Shown here: positions 12,135 to 24,064 of the stretch, in pieces
Layout of the letters: each line of letters begins with the position of its first letter
Numbering within the stretch: position 1 is the stretch's first letter
Assembly (NCBI RefSeq): GCF_002575655.3
Contig: NC_053038.3
Span: 206,133,730-206,197,729 of the forward strand
Length of the DNA stretch: 64,000 nt
Origin: Aegilops tauschii subsp. strangulata
Lineage: Eukaryota > Streptophyta > Magnoliopsida > Poales > Poaceae
Reading direction: 5' to 3'
Position numbers and translations under genes: made by a program
Notes under the pieces: generated by a model
Databases searched by the model: none
What the model was told of the DNA's origin: nothing
What the model saw: the letters and a program-made list of their open reading frames with translations, nothing else

Positions 12135-14180
12135 GAAAGCGCGCTCGTCGTCTTGCTGCATGCGAATGGCGACATGTTTGCATGGCAAGCATTCGACATC
12201 CCCGGCGTTCCCAGGGAGGTGATTAAGCACCACCTTGCTGTCTGTCCCCATGCGCGGCCCGTCAAGCAGAAGGTCAGAAAGCAAGCTTTGGAGCGACAAG
12301 AGTTCATCATCGAGGAGATCAGCAAGTTGGAGGCGGCAGGCTTGGTCCGAGGAGTGCTCCACCCCACGTGGTTGACCAATCCGGTGGTGGTACGTAAGGC
12401 AAATGGGAAATGGAGGCTGTGTATTGATTACACAGATATCAATAAAGCCTGTCCAAAGGATCCTTTCTCACTGCCATGCATCGACCAGATAGTGGACTCC
12501 ACTGCCGGGTGTGACCTGTTGTCGTTCCTCGACGCCTACTCAGGATACCACCAGATCTTCATGATGAAGGAAGATGAAGAAAAGACTGCGTTCATCACCC
12601 CATGTGGTACGTATAGTTTTGTACGGATGCCTTTCGGGTTGAAAAGCGCTGGTTCGACATTTGCCCGAGCAGTCCAAATTTGTTTTGAGCCCCAGCTGCA
12701 TAGAAATATGGAAGCTTATATGGATGATATAGTAGTCAAAACCAAGGACAAGGCCACGCTCGTGCAGGATCTGGAGGGAACATTTGCCAACCTGCACAAA
12801 ATCAACCTCAAGCTCAACCCAGAGAAGTGCGTGTTCAGTGTCCCATCCGGCAAATTTCTTGGGTTCTTTGTGTCTCAGCGCGGGATCGAAGCAAATCCCG
12901 ACAAGATCAAAGCGATTGAGCAGCTTGAAGCGCCAAGACGGGTCAAAGACGTCCGTAGGCTCGCTGGCTGCATTGCCGCTCTAAGTAGGTTCATCTCCAA
13001 ATCTGTTGAGCGCGCCCTCCCCTTTTTCAAAGTTTTGAAAAAGGCGGCTCCAATGGAATGGACTCCGGAGACAGAGGCAGCGCTGCAAGATTTGAAGAGG
13101 TACCTCTCCTCCACGCCAATACTAGTCGCGCCTAAACCGCAAGAGCCGTTGCTGCTATATCTAGCGGCAACGAATCAAGTGGTCAGTGATGTGCTGGTGG
13201 CACAGAGGGAATTTGAGGAAGAAGCAGCAGTAGCAGCGAAGCCTTCGGATGACGGGCCCGAGCTCTCCCCGGCAGGGCCTGATGCCGGCAAGGCGGAACC
13301 CCCGGCAAGGCCCGGTCCCGACAAGACAGAGTCTGCGCAGATAGGCGAAGTTGAACAGAAGAACAAGGTGCTGCAGCACTCGGTTTATTTTGTCAGTTCC
13401 CTCTTGCAGGGGGCTAGATCAAGATATTCTGGTATCCAGAAGCTACTTTTCGGCCTCCTTATGGCCTCGAGAAAGCTGCGTCACTATTTCCAAGCGCACG
13501 AGATCACCGTCGTCACCCGCCTTCCATTGCAACGAATCTTGCACAACCCACATGTGAATGGGAGGATTGTGGAGTGGGCACTGGAACTATCGAGATTTGG
13601 CCTCAATTTTGAAAGTACTTCAACAATCAAGAGCCGAGCCTTGGCAGAGTTCATAGCAGAATGGACCTCAATGCCCGATGAAGAGATTCAAGAGACTACC
13701 CTTCCCGGCAAGGAGATGAGCCATGATTGGATTATGTACTTTGATGGAGCTTTCTCGCTGCAAGGTGCTGGTGCCGGCGTGCTACATGTCGCACCCACCG
13801 GAGAGCGCCTCAAGTATGTAGTCCAGATGCCCTTTCCTCGGGAAAAATCAACGAACAACACGGTGGAGTACGAGGGATTGCTTGCCGGTCTCAGGATCGC
13901 GGCAGACCTCGGAATCAGGAAGGTCATCATCAGAGCTGATTCGCAGCTCGTCGTCAAGCAAGTTAGCAAGGACTACCAGAGCTCGTTGATGGAGGCCTAT
14001 GTGGATGAAGTGAGGAAGTTGGAGGAGCGTTTTGACGGTCTGCAAGCAGAGCATGTTCCCCGAGCAGAGAACAGCATTGCCGACGACTTGTCAAAGCGCG
14101 CTGCCCTCAAGTTACCTGTGGAACCAGGTACCTTTGTGCTTCAACTAACCCAGCCATCCATTGAGCCATCAGCAGGATAG
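12135..14180 (+). pseudogene. E3 reverse transcriptase, RNase H and second (archaeal-type) RNase H
   Basis: In frame with the upstream gag-protease. RT motifs in order: LVRGVLHPTWLTNPVVV, WRLCIDYTDINKACPKDPF, FLDAYSGYHQI, FVRMPFGLKSAGSTFARA and catalytic AYMDDIVV (about 12714). A normal Gypsy RNase H follows (about 13050-13560). A second RNase H starts at WIMYFDGAFSLQGAGAG (about 13729) with NNTVEYEGLL, IRADSQLVVKQV and HVPRAENSIADDLSKRA, the archaeal-type RNase H that marks Tat elements. The unit has no frameshift; TAG at 14178 and 14364 interrupt the linker to integrase. This is the best preserved Tat RT in the window. Confidence 0.88.
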
Positions 14181-14486
14181 AACAAACGAAGGAAGGCAGG
14201 CCCTGGCAAGAACTTTCCCGCTGAGCTCCCAGGAGCCGCCGGCAAGGACGTTGCCGGGTGCCCCAAGCTTGCCGAGGAGCGGCAGCCTCCGGCAGGGCCC
14301 CAAGCACTGACCATCGGGGCAGCTACCCCTACGGCCGAAGATGAGCCTTTAGTCCTTGCCGTTTAGGCTCCGGCATGGGTGCAGCGCACCGTCCATTTCC
14401 TCCAAATAGGGGAACTTCCTGAGGAACAGGAAGAGGCAGAGAAAGTAGCCTGTCGGTCCAGCATGTACCAGTTTGTGGATGATGCC
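14181..14486 (+). pseudogene. E3 linker before integrase
   Basis: The frame continues through a proline-, glycine- and lysine-rich linker, a TAG at 14364-14366, then WVQRTVHFLQIGELPEEQEE and MYQFVDDA, where E4 is inserted. The homologous linker in E6 ends MYQFVVDTLYERRPNG. Confidence 0.75.
14482..14486 (+). repeat. E4 target site duplication, left copy
   Basis: ATGCC stands directly before the E4 5' LTR and is repeated at 24560-24564. Confidence 0.95.
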
Positions 14487-14969
14487 TGAGGGAGTCCTGG
14501 ACTAAGGGGTCCTCGGGCGTCCGACCTGTTAGCCATGGGCCGGACTGATGGGCTGTGAAGATACAAAGACCGAGGACTCTACCCGTGTCCGGATGGGACT
14601 CTCCTTGGCGTGGAAGGCAAGCTTGGTGACCAAATATGAAGATTCCTTTCTCTGTAACCGACTTTATGTAACCCTAGTTCCCTCCGGTGTCTATATAAAC
14701 CGGAGGGCTAGGTCTGTAGAGGCGAACAATCATAATCGTAGTCATACAGGCTAGACCTCTAGGGTTTTAGCCATCACGATCTCGTGGTAGATCAACTCTT
14801 GTAATACTCATATTTTCATCAAGATCAATCAAGCAGGAAGTAGGGTATTACCTCCATAGAGAAGGCCCGAACCTGGGTAAACATCATGTCCCCTGTCTCC
14901 TGTTACCATCGACCTTAGACGCACAGTTCGGGACCCCCTACCCGAGATCCACCAGTCTTGACACCGACA
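14487..14969 (+). repeat. E4 5' LTR
   Basis: It begins TGAGGGAGTCC and ends CACCGACA, and matches 24079-24559 with few substitutions. A TATA box CTATATAAAC lies at 14691-14700, about 280 bases before the LTR end, and probably marks the U3/R transcription start region. Confidence 0.95.
14691..14700 (+). promoter_or_regulatory. E4 LTR TATA box
   Basis: CTATATAAAC is followed by CGGAGGGCTAGG. It is retained in the 3' LTR at about 24282-24291. Confidence 0.7.
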
Positions 14970-14988
14970 TTGGTGCTTTCATTGAGAG
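14970..14988 (+). other. E4 primer binding site
   Basis: TTGGTGCTTTCATTGAGAG directly follows the LTR. The same segment follows the E8 LTR (minus strand, 53552-53570), so the two elements share primer usage. I do not identify the tRNA. Confidence 0.7.
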
Positions 14989-15017
14989 TTCCACCGCGAC
15001 GTCGAAAGATAGGATCG

Positions 15018-16802
15018 ATGGCTCGCCTTGTTCTCAAGGACAATGTCACCTCCGTAGGAGCACTGGCCCCAGGCCAAACCCTCTGGCTGGGCGGCTTTAC
15101 CATGGCCGCCCGTTCGGCCGTTAAGCCGACGATGACTTCTCGGGTCATCGAGAATTCCCTCCATGTTGACTCCAAATACTCCAAGCAGATGGATCCGGCG
15201 GAGTTGTCGTCTTTAAACGAGCTCCTAGATCGCATCGCCGCCCTGGGGGTCGCCACAGACTATGATCGGATTGGGCTTAAACCCGACCAGAGAGAAATTA
15301 AAACTCCACCAATCACCCATCATATAGCGGTAGTCGAAGAGCAAAACGACAATTCTTCCTCTGTACCAAGGACAAACTATGTTCGGATCTCCGAGCTTGA
15401 AGAGCCGAACACTTGCCTGCAGAACGACACGTCCCGTCCTCCGAACATAGTATCAGACGACAAACCTAAGAAATCAGTTGATATCCCGGAACCTGAACTA
15501 TTAAGTTCGGGAGTTCTTCAGACTCCGGATCCCAAATTGGGTCAGGATTCGGATTTGAATCCACCCACCCACCCAGATATAAGCTCTCTCATGGGCATTC
15601 GACAGCAGTCTCAGGAACCAGTTCATCACTTCTGGGCCAGATTCCTCCTTGTCAAAAACAAGATTAAAGATTGCCGCGACGGAGACGCGATCTCAGTGTT
15701 CTGCAACAATTGTATGGATGAAGGAATCCTCAACACCATCAACCGCCATCGCGTATCACACTTCACAGACTTGGCAACCATAGTACACAAGTACTGCGCA
15801 ATGGAGAGCGCCTGGAAAACTCAGGCAGCCCGCTGGGAACCACCGGTTTCCACCCAACCCCTCGTTCAGGCGAAAAGGACACACCCTCGTGGCATGCCTG
15901 GCCCAATAGTAAAGAAATATAAGCCCGTTACAGGGCACGGAACCGTTCTGGAGGGATGGCTCGATGGGCCATGCAAAATACACACAACACCGGATACCAT
16001 ATCAACCCACAGCCTTAGAGCATGTTGGATACTCCGGCAAGTGGCCAAGAGCGGCGAGGATATCCTCGCCAAAAATACCCCAGAGCAACACCCCCCAAAA
16101 GACGACGACCTCAGAGTATTGATGGTCTTCGAGACCTTCGCTTCAAACAATAAGCGCAAAAGGGCACTCCGGGATCTCGCCGAAGTCTGCCAAATCGCAG
16201 CAATAAACCCTTGGAACGACACGGCCATAACTTTTAATGCCGGTGACGAACCAAAATTTAGGGCAGTCCAGGCACCAGCCGCCTTGGTCCTCAGTCCGAT
16301 CATGGACGGCTTTCGGCTCACCAAGGTTCTCATGGACGGCGGCAGCAGACTAAACCTCATTTACGAGGATACACTCAGCAAAATGGAAATAGATAGGAGC
16401 CGCATCGAGCAAAGTAGCACGACCTTCCAAGGAATTATTCCCAGTCGAGAGGCGCGATGCGCGGGAAATATCACGCTCGACATGGTATTCGGCACACCAG
16501 AGAACTATCGGTCCGAAGAAATAACCTTCCAAGTGGCCCCTTTCAACAGTGGATATCACGCCCTATTGGGGCGAGATGCATTTACACGCTTCCAAGCTAT
16601 ACCTCACTACGGGTATATGAAGCTCAAGATGCCCGGGCCCAACGGCATAATCACTCTCGCCAGTGATCCGGACATAGCACTTCATGCCGAAAATAAAACC
16701 GCATCCCTGGCCCTTGAGGCACTATCTGAAGCCCTCGCGGCCGAAGAATTAACCGCATTGCGCTCCACGATGGATAGGGACGATGTAATCCTGGTCAAAT
16801 GA
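15018..16802 (+). CDS. E4 Gag-protease polyprotein
   Basis: A 594-codon frame from ATG 15018 (MARLVLKDN) to TGA 16800-16802. The N-terminal half is acidic and serine/proline-rich. A Gag-like region lies around residues 195-285 (QEPVHHFWARFLLVKNKIKD). The protease is near residues 435-540, with LMDGGSRLNLIYEDTL (active-site DGG in place of DTG, as in E3 and E6) and HALLGRDAFTRF. No cysteine-histidine knuckle is seen. RT continues in the same frame after the TGA, so this may be a CGA to TGA mutation rather than a natural end. Unlike the rest of pol, this part has no frameshift. Confidence 0.8.
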   Translation: MARLVLKDNVTSVGALAPGQTLWLGGFTMAARSAVKPTMTSRVIENSLHVDSKYSKQMDPAELSSLNELLDRIAALGVATDYDRIGLKPDQREIKTPPITHHIAVVEEQNDNSSSVPRTNYVRISELEEPNTCLQNDTSRPPNIVSDDKPKKSVDIPEPELLSSGVLQTPDPKLGQDSDLNPPTHPDISSLMGIRQQSQEPVHHFWARFLLVKNKIKDCRDGDAISVFCNNCMDEGILNTINRHRVSHFTDLATIVHKYCAMESAWKTQAARWEPPVSTQPLVQAKRTHPRGMPGPIVKKYKPVTGHGTVLEGWLDGPCKIHTTPDTISTHSLRACWILRQVAKSGEDILAKNTPEQHPPKDDDLRVLMVFETFASNNKRKRALRDLAEVCQIAAINPWNDTAITFNAGDEPKFRAVQAPAALVLSPIMDGFRLTKVLMDGGSRLNLIYEDTLSKMEIDRSRIEQSSTTFQGIIPSREARCAGNITLDMVFGTPENYRSEEITFQVAPFNSGYHALLGRDAFTRFQAIPHYGYMKLKMPGPNGIITLASDPDIALHAENKTASLALEALSEALAAEELTALRSTMDRDDVILVK

Positions 16803-18347
16803 CCCAAATCCACCTCCTTCAGACCAGCAGAAGAAATAGTCAAATTCCAAGTCCATCCAACGAACCCCAAGAAGACAGCATCTATCGGGGCACAACTAGA
16901 CCCAACGGTCGACGCCGCGCTACGAGAGTTCCTGCGCGAGAACTGGGATATATTCGCCTGGTACCCTTCTGATATGCCAGGAATCCCACGCAGGTTGGCC
17001 GAACATAGCCTCAATATATTGAAGGGATATAAACCGGTAAAGCAAAAACTGCGGCGCTTTTCCGAACCCAAACATCAAGCTATGGGGGAGGAGCTAGCCA
17101 AGCTAATCGAGGCCGGATTCATTAGAGAAATAAAACACCCGGACTGGCTAGCAAACCTAGTAATGCTATCAAAGAAGGATAAATCCTGGTGCATGTGCGT
17201 CGATTTCAAAGACCTCAATAAAGCCCGCCCTAAGGATCCCTTCCCCCTCCCTCGCATCGACCAGATTATTGATGCTACCGCAGGACACGACTCACTGTGC
17301 TTCCTCGACGCATATTCCGGATACCATCAAATCAAAATGAAGGAGTCCGATCAAGCCGCAACGGCATTCATTACCCATATGGGCCATTCTGCTTCAACAC
17401 CATGCCCTTCGGGCTCAAAAACGCCGGGGCCACCTGCCAACGCATGATCCAAACATGCCTGGAGAAACAGATCGACAAGACAGTTGAAGCATACGTGGAC
17501 GACGTCGTCATCAAAACTAGGCACGTCGAGTCACTAACAGACGATTTACGTCTCACATTCGGCAACCTCCGTGCATATGACATCGAGCTCAATCCGGAAA
17601 AGTGTGTTTTCGGCGTCCCTGCTGGAAAACTGCTGGCCTTCATCATTTCCAATAGAAGAATCGAAGCAAATCCAGCCAAAATCCGAGCTTTGTCACAATT
17701 GGCTACGCCAACGGACCTTAAACAGGTCCAAAAACTCGCCGGATGTGTGGCAGCTTTAAGCCGCTTTATCTCCAGATTGGGAGAAAAAGGCATTGCCACT
17801 CTATCGCCTTCTCTAGCGCACCGATCACTTCGAGTGGACGGATGCGGCAATGACCGGACTGGAAGAAATAAAAGCCCTTCTAGCGAGCAACCCAATCCTG
17901 GCCGCGCCGAACGTCGGGGAACCCATGTTATTATACATATCGGCAACACACCAGGTGGTGAGCGCCGTGCTCGTCGTTGAGCGAGAGCAAGACGGACACA
18001 AATTCCCGCTTCAGAAGCCGGTATACTACGTATCCACTATTTTCACACCATGCAAATCCCGGTACCCTCATTATCAAAAGATAGCATACGCGGTCTTCAT
18101 GGCATCCCGAAAGCTATGACACTACTTCCAGGAGTGTTCGATCACGGTGGCTTCCGAAGTACCACTCAATGACATAATAAACAACCGCGATGCTACGGGC
18201 CGGATTGCCAAATGGGCCATTGAGCTCCTTCCATTCGACATAACATACAAACCGCGTCGAGCAATTAAATCCCAAGTACTGGCGGACTTTGTCGCCGAAT
18301 GGACAGAGGCCGAACTCCCTAAAGAGTACGGCACATATTCCAACTAG
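16803..18347 (+). pseudogene. E4 reverse transcriptase and RNase H, frameshifted
   Basis: RT starts in frame with gag: NWDIFAWYPSDMPGIPR, FIREIKHPDWLANLVML, CMCVDFKDLNKARPKDPF, FLDAYSGYHQIKM. A frameshift near 17385 moves the reading to FNTMPFGLKNAGATCQRM and catalytic AYVDDVVIK (about 17490). A second shift near 17800 leads to the RNase H part (EPMLLYISATHQVVSAVLV), and a TGA at 18117-18119 interrupts it after MASRKL. These are the ordinary catalytic motifs of Gypsy RT, but the copy is dead. Confidence 0.85.
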
Positions 18348-19230
18348 GTTATGTATTTCGATGGTTCTAAAATGCTGGCAGGGTTAGGAGCGGGCGTCGT
18401 TTTAGCGTCCCCCACAGGAGACGTAGTCCAGTACGTACTCCAAATATTATACACAAACTCCAACAACGCAGCCGAATACGAGACCTTATTGCATGGTCTT
18501 CGGATGGCTGTCTCCATGGGCATACAACAGCTGGAAGTGCGCGGGGACTCAAACCTCGCAATATCTCAAATAAATGGAGATTTCGACGCCAAAGATCCAA
18601 AGATGGCAGCTTACCATAATGCCGTCCTCAAAATGTCAGCTCGATTCGAGGGGCTCGAGTTCCATCATCTGGCTCGAGAAAGCAATCAAGCGGCGGATGT
18701 CCTTGCTCGCATCGGCGCCAAGCGCGACCCCGTCCCACCTAATATCTTTCTGGAAAGGCTTTTTAAGCCTTCTGTGGCGTGGCAAGGGGAGAGCGGCAAC
18801 ACTAGTCCGGATCCGACCACATCCCCAGATTCTGAACACACTGACACCATCGGGGGCTCAGCCACCCAAATAACACCATCGGCCCATCTCATCATGGCAC
18901 TCATTGCCCCATGGACCGAACCCTTCTTGGCCTACCTTAATAGGTGGGAACTCCCTGAGGATCAGAATGAGGCTCGCCGCATTGTCCGGCGTTTGAAAGC
19001 CTACAAGGTTCACGATGGAGAACTCTACAAGAAAAGTGCTACCGGAGTACTTCAAAGATGTATCTCTGAGGAAGAAGGGCGGCAGCTCTTGGCTGAAATT
19101 CATGCTGGTCTCGGTGGTCACCACGCCGCGGCTCGGGCCCTCGTAAGCAAGGCCTTCCGTACAGGTTTCTATTGGCCAATGGCCCTAGCAGATGCACAGG
19201 ACCTTGTCCAACGGCGTCGGATGTCAGCTT
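18348..19230 (+). pseudogene. E4 archaeal-type RNase H and start of integrase
   Basis: A stop TAG at 18345 is followed by MYFDGSKMLAGLGAGVVLAS, NNAAEYETLLHGLRMA, VRGDSNLAISQI and RESNQAADVLARIGA, the second RNase H of Tat elements. After a linker (18790-18900) the integrase N-terminal region follows (ISEEEGRQLLAEIHAG.GGHHAAARALVSKAFRTGFYWP). The HHCC zinc finger is broken by a frameshift near 19205. Confidence 0.85.
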
Positions 19231-20145
19231 TTCGCCAACCAAAGCCATATGCCACCCCTTGCCCTACAAACGATCCCCATCACTTGGCCTTTCGCGGTCT
19301 GGGGGCTCGATATGGTCGGACCCCTTAAAGGAGGAAGCCATAAGAAAAAGTATCTGCTGGTCTTGGTGGATAAATTTACTAAGTGGATAGAGGCCAAACC
19401 AGTTAAAATGGCCGAGGCCGGGCCAGTGATAGAATTCATATCTGGCGTTGTGCACCGTTATGGTGTTCCACACAGCATCATCACCGATAACGGCTCCAAT
19501 TTCACAGCCGATGAGGTGAAAACCTGGTGTGCTAATCTGGGCATTAAGCTTGATTACGCCTCTATCTATCACCCGCAAACAAACGGTCAAGTCGAACGGG
19601 CCAATGGTCTTATTATGAGCGGCATTAAACCCAGACTAGTGCGGTCTTTGAAAGAATCAGACAAGCACTGGGTTGAGGAGCTCGACTCCGTACTCTGGGG
19701 GCTGCGGACCACGCCCAACCGCACTACTGGATATACACCTTTTTTCATGTACGGTGCGGAGGCTGTGTTGCCCTGCGATATTATTCATGACTCACCTCGA
19801 GTGCGCATGTACAAAGAGAGAGAGAGAGAGGTCGAGCTTGATCGGCAGGACAACCTAGATGCCCTGGAGGAGGAGCGCGATGTTGCAAAAGCCCGTTCCG
19901 CATTTTATCAACAACAGGCCCGCAGATATCAAAGCAGAGAAGTATGGGCCAAGACTTATAATGTTGGCGAACTCGTTCTACGCTTGCGGGAGAAGAAAAA
20001 GGACAAACTCAAGCCCAAATGGGAGGGTCCCTTCATCATTGATGAAGTTCTCACTGGAGGAGCGTACCGCCTGCGTGATGCATTAGACAATCGCCTAGAG
20101 CCGAACCCCTGGAACGCGGCCAGACTCCAAAGATTCTATGCCTAG
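19192..20145 (+). pseudogene. E4 integrase catalytic core and C-terminal domain
   Basis: After the shift the frame reads to a natural stop at 20143-20145. The DDE residues are visible in GLDMVGPLKGG, SIITDNGSNFT and NGQVERANG. A C-terminal part follows (YNVGELVLRLREKKKDKLKP, PFIIDEVLTGGAYRL) and ends RLQRFYA. There is no chromodomain, as expected for Tat. An AG microsatellite at 19815-19830 encodes a KEREREVE run. Confidence 0.85.
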
Positions 20146-20961
20146 CGCCAAACTATTTGTTCGTCTCCTTCTCCCTGTTGTTTCCATTATTTTTTCCTCT
20201 CTTTTCATCTTTTCCTTTTTTTTCTAGCCTTAAAGCTTCGCGCGGCTAAACCATGCACCTGTGACGTACACATCCTCGAACATGTACGTCCACTATACCT
20301 GGGGGCTTCCCGGACGGAAGCTTATTATTATTATTTTCTGAGCGTCAAGCTCATCACCTATGCGTTTTCCCCATATGTACCTTTTCTTCGCCATTATATA
20401 CATCGATATGACTTAAGTTTTGGCCAAGCTGGGTTGCCTGGCTCCTGTGCTTATGCCCTACGTTCCCGTTAGTTCAGCTAGGGCATAAAGGGCACCTATG
20501 CGATTGTTACTGCCGGGTCATCCGGATGTGTACGTCAGACTGGGTGAAGCCAAAAGCTAGCGTTCTTAAGGGAATATTTGGTCGGTGGATTAAAGATGTT
20601 TTTGCATTCACCCCATTGTGAACCCCCAGATGTTACGTATACTGCGATTTTCCAATCACAGTTCGGACATGCAGTTTAACGCACGCACACCCAGGGAAAG
20701 GAACCCTTAACGGAACTATTCTCTCTAGAAGATGTTTCTTACAATCATAATGTAATATAACATAACTAGCCGGATACAACTTGTCTGTTCAAGCAACTAT
20801 GACCCCTACGCCTGGTTTCCACGCATACCCCGGTCTATTTTACCGCTCAGGTACTCGGAAACACTCCGCACCTTCGGGTCTAGAGGTCGAAGCGAAAAGG
20901 TCTGCCATGACAATCGTTTTACAATTCAGCTAGAGTTACATATGTCAAGCAAAGTACATAG
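20146..20961. other. E4 noncoding region after integrase
   Basis: A pyrimidine-rich stretch (20160-20225) and mixed DNA with no open frame longer than about 60 codons or recognisable motif. It would be the 3' untranslated region shared by the sense pol transcript and the end of the antisense gene. Confidence 0.6.
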
Positions 20962-23766
20962 TCACTTGGACTCAAAAATTTCCTCCTCTATACCGTCGAG
21001 CAGGCTGTCTAACTTACAATCCTGCTGTGAATACTTGGCGGCTACTTCTACTTGGTCATATACCAAATTAACGGGAACTTCTTTTCCATCTGACCCTAGA
21101 GGTCCGACCCGGGCCATACGATTCGGACCAAGCTTGGTATACCATGTTTTCACCATGGCCCAGGCCTCTCGTGCACCTTCCCGGCAGGCCGATATTTTCT
21201 ATAATCAGAAACGCCGCCGCGCTCCCTTGAATAGATGTACAAGCTCCTCCATACTTCCTGGAGGGGAGGCGGATGGCCATAAGGCCTTGGCAACACTTCG
21301 CATCACCTGCCGAGTTTGCTCATGCATTTGCGACAGCTCTTGCAGCAGATCGCCCGATGATCCGGACATCTCCCTTCGGGACGGCCCGTCAGCATACCTA
21401 CAAACATAACTCTATCAGTTCCTTTCATCTCCGAATTACTCGAAGGTAAGTTTGACCACATACTGAATATGCCGCCTCGCAGCCTTTTATTTTCCTTCAT
21501 GGAGTCAGCCAGCTGGGCCCGCACATCTTTCAGTTCTTCGCCCAGCTGGGTGTTGGAATCCTGGAGCTTGTTTTTCTCCTCCCTGACTCGGGTCAGCACA
21601 CGTTCGCCCGCGGCGAGTAGTCTTTTGGATTCTTTCTCTCCCGCTTGAGCGGCTTTCAGTTGCTCCTCCAGTTGATCTAACGATCCTGTCATGAGATAAG
21701 CAACAGTATTAGCATAGCTGGCATATAATTATCATTCCTCGATGGAGGGGAATATTACCAGGTGACGCCTTCTTGGATTTCTCCAGTTCGGCGGCAACAG
21801 CAGTTAGCTGTGTCCGACACCTTTCTAGCTCTCGAGACAACAGGTTGTTCTTCTCCGTAAGCACCTGGTTATACAACGATCCTTAAATCAGTTGTATCAA
21901 CTGCTTCAAGTCTCGGGGGCTACTGGTATATAATTATCATATTTGACAATGTAAACTTACCTGCATATCTTTTAAATGTTGTTTTGTGGCTCTGTTAAGC
22001 CCGTCTCGAGCAGCTCGGATGTATGCATCAGCCGAGCTGGAGGCATTGAATGCCTCTTTGGTAAAGTTGGGGTCGCGTAGAACGGCCCTCCGGCGCCGAT
22101 GATTCATGGCGCTCTCCACTTCCGAGTTTGTGACGGATACATCATCCGAATCCTCTGCCGAAGGACAATCTGGCCTCGCCCCCGTATCAGCCCCTGTCCT
22201 TGCAGTAGGATCTGGATCCTGGCTGTTGGGAGTATGACCGGCCGGACCCCCGGACATAGTCCGGCGAACTCTTTTCCTGATACAGGACAAACGAAAAAGT
22301 CACAGTTGGATGCGACTGCCAAGGGGCATATTTACAAATCCATACCTCTTCGATGAAGGCTCGGCCGTGCCTTTGTTTGCCTTCCTCTTCGAAGGCTTGC
22401 CCGGCATGGGGGCCGCTCTCTTTGGAGCAGCCTCTGGGGTAGTATGGCGCGCCAAACGCCTCCCCTTTGGAGCACAAGACAGTGCGGTGGGTGAGGCGGA
22501 ACGAGGAAACACTTTCGGAGGAGATGTCTCCTGATTACTTACGTGCGAAGCAGGGAGAAGACCCGGATAGTCGGCGGTGATGGCCACTTTCGTGCCGTCA
22601 TAGCTTGCCTGGTAAAACACCGCATCCTCGAGCACCACGAATATATCCGGATCCTCTTCGAATCCGGGGTCAAGGTCCCGGTTGTGGCCCTCTGGCTGCG
22701 GGGCGGGGCTGTGAAGCCCCTTGGAGATCTTTCGCCATTGCTGTTATAAATGGACGGATTAACTTTCATTGAAAGTGGCTCAGGGAGTGGAGAGAGTAGA
22801 GCAGAGGGGTTGGGACTTACCCAGCTAGGAGGATTGTACATGGAAAATCCATCTCTGCGCTTGATACGAAGAAATTCCTCTTCCTCCCCTTTGAACAGTT
22901 CGACCAATATTTTGGCCAGAGCGGCGAGGGTGTCCGGACCCTTCCGGCCGCAGCGGGAGGCGTCATCCTCCCCATTGTAGTGCCACATGGGAAGCCCTCT
23001 GTATTGGAGTGGCTGAACCCCCCGTACTATGGAAGTCGCCATTACCTCGACTATTGATAATCCAGACTTGGCGAGTGTCCTTATCTTGCTCATGAGTTGA
23101 CGAACTTCCGCACTATCTTCCTCCTCGAGGCTCTGAGGGCGCCAGCTGTGGCGTTTCTTCAAAGGAACACTTGTGAACTCGGGAAGACCCCTTCGAACTG
23201 GGTCAGGAAGTGCGACGTCCTCGATATAGAGCCATTCAGAAGGCCATTCTTCGGATGGTTTCTTTGGTGTGCCGGACAGGTATCCGGTCTCGGCGATGCT
23301 CCATACCTCGGCTCCGCCCACTTCAAATATGGATCCCTCGTGGTTATGCGGGATGAGACAGAATAGCTTTCTCCACAATTCAAAATGGGCCTCACAACCC
23401 AGGAACAACTCACAAAGAGCAACGTAACCCGCGATGTGCAGGATGGAGGCGGGAATGAAGTTGTGCGGTTGGAGGCCATAATACTCCAGAAGCCCTCGGA
23501 GGAACGGAGAATTGGAAATCCGACACCTCTTAGCAAATAAGGGACGAAGCACACTCGTTCCCCCCAGATGGATTGGGGAAATTCTCCGCCTGGGCCCCGT
23601 CATTGAAGGAGGTCAACCCTGCCCGAACAGGGACCAGATCCGCAGGGGGGGCGGGAGAAATCCCTGTGTTTGCAGCTTCACCAGCTGACCATGGGATACG
23701 GAACATCTCTCCCAATCGCCTTTTTTTGGGCCGCAGGGATGGGAGGAGGAGCTGGGAGCTAGCCAT
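20962..23766 (-). pseudogene. E4 antisense gene (putative gypsy-type transposon domain, intron-containing)
   Basis: Read on the minus strand from ATG at 23766 (MASSQLLLPSL). The first exon (to 22821) encodes SPFLRGLLEYYGLQPHNFI, FLGCEAHFELWRKLF and SAEVRQLMSKIRTLAKSGL, which resembles the Pfam 'putative gypsy type transposon' family (PF04195). Antisense ORFs of this kind are known in some Tat elements such as Grande and RIRE2. Donor-like GTAAGT sites stand at 22820, 22542 and 21960 at exact ends of the open frames, and an acceptor-like AG at 22741-22742. Later exons give charged coiled-coil segments (21303-21692, EEQLKAAQAGEKESKRLLA) and a C-terminus ending LDGIEEEIFESK (20962). Frameshifts near 23580 and 21210 make this copy defective. 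Function unknown. Confidence 0.7.
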
Positions 23767-23837
23767 GTTGGAGTGGCTTTTCCTAGCAAGCTCTGAGGAT
23801 TTTTCCGCGTGGTGCTGAATGGATCTGAGATCCAATC

Positions 23838-23847
23838 TCTTTAAATA
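23838..23847 (-). promoter_or_regulatory. TATA box for the E4 antisense gene
   Basis: On the minus strand CTATTTAAAG stands about 75 bases before the antisense ATG at 23766, a fitting distance for an independent promoter within the element. The assignment is by position and sequence only. Confidence 0.5.
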
Positions 23848-24064
23848 GACGCTCTTTCTTACATGGCCGGGGTGTTATGTGCAAAAATACCCTGACCTCT
23901 TGCATTCGCTCGACACGTGGAATCTGAAGTCGTTGATGCACAGAAGCCGAGGGGTATGACATTAAATGGAGGGCCGAATACATCTCTTTGAAGTCATCGG
24001 AGGAGGAACCCGCCTTGCAATGCCGAAGACAATCTGCGCGCCGGACACCTCATCATTGAAGCCT
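23848..24064. other. E4 region between antisense promoter and polypurine tract
   Basis: A 217-base stretch with no open frame or motif I recognise. It is the candidate upstream region of the antisense gene. Confidence 0.4.
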
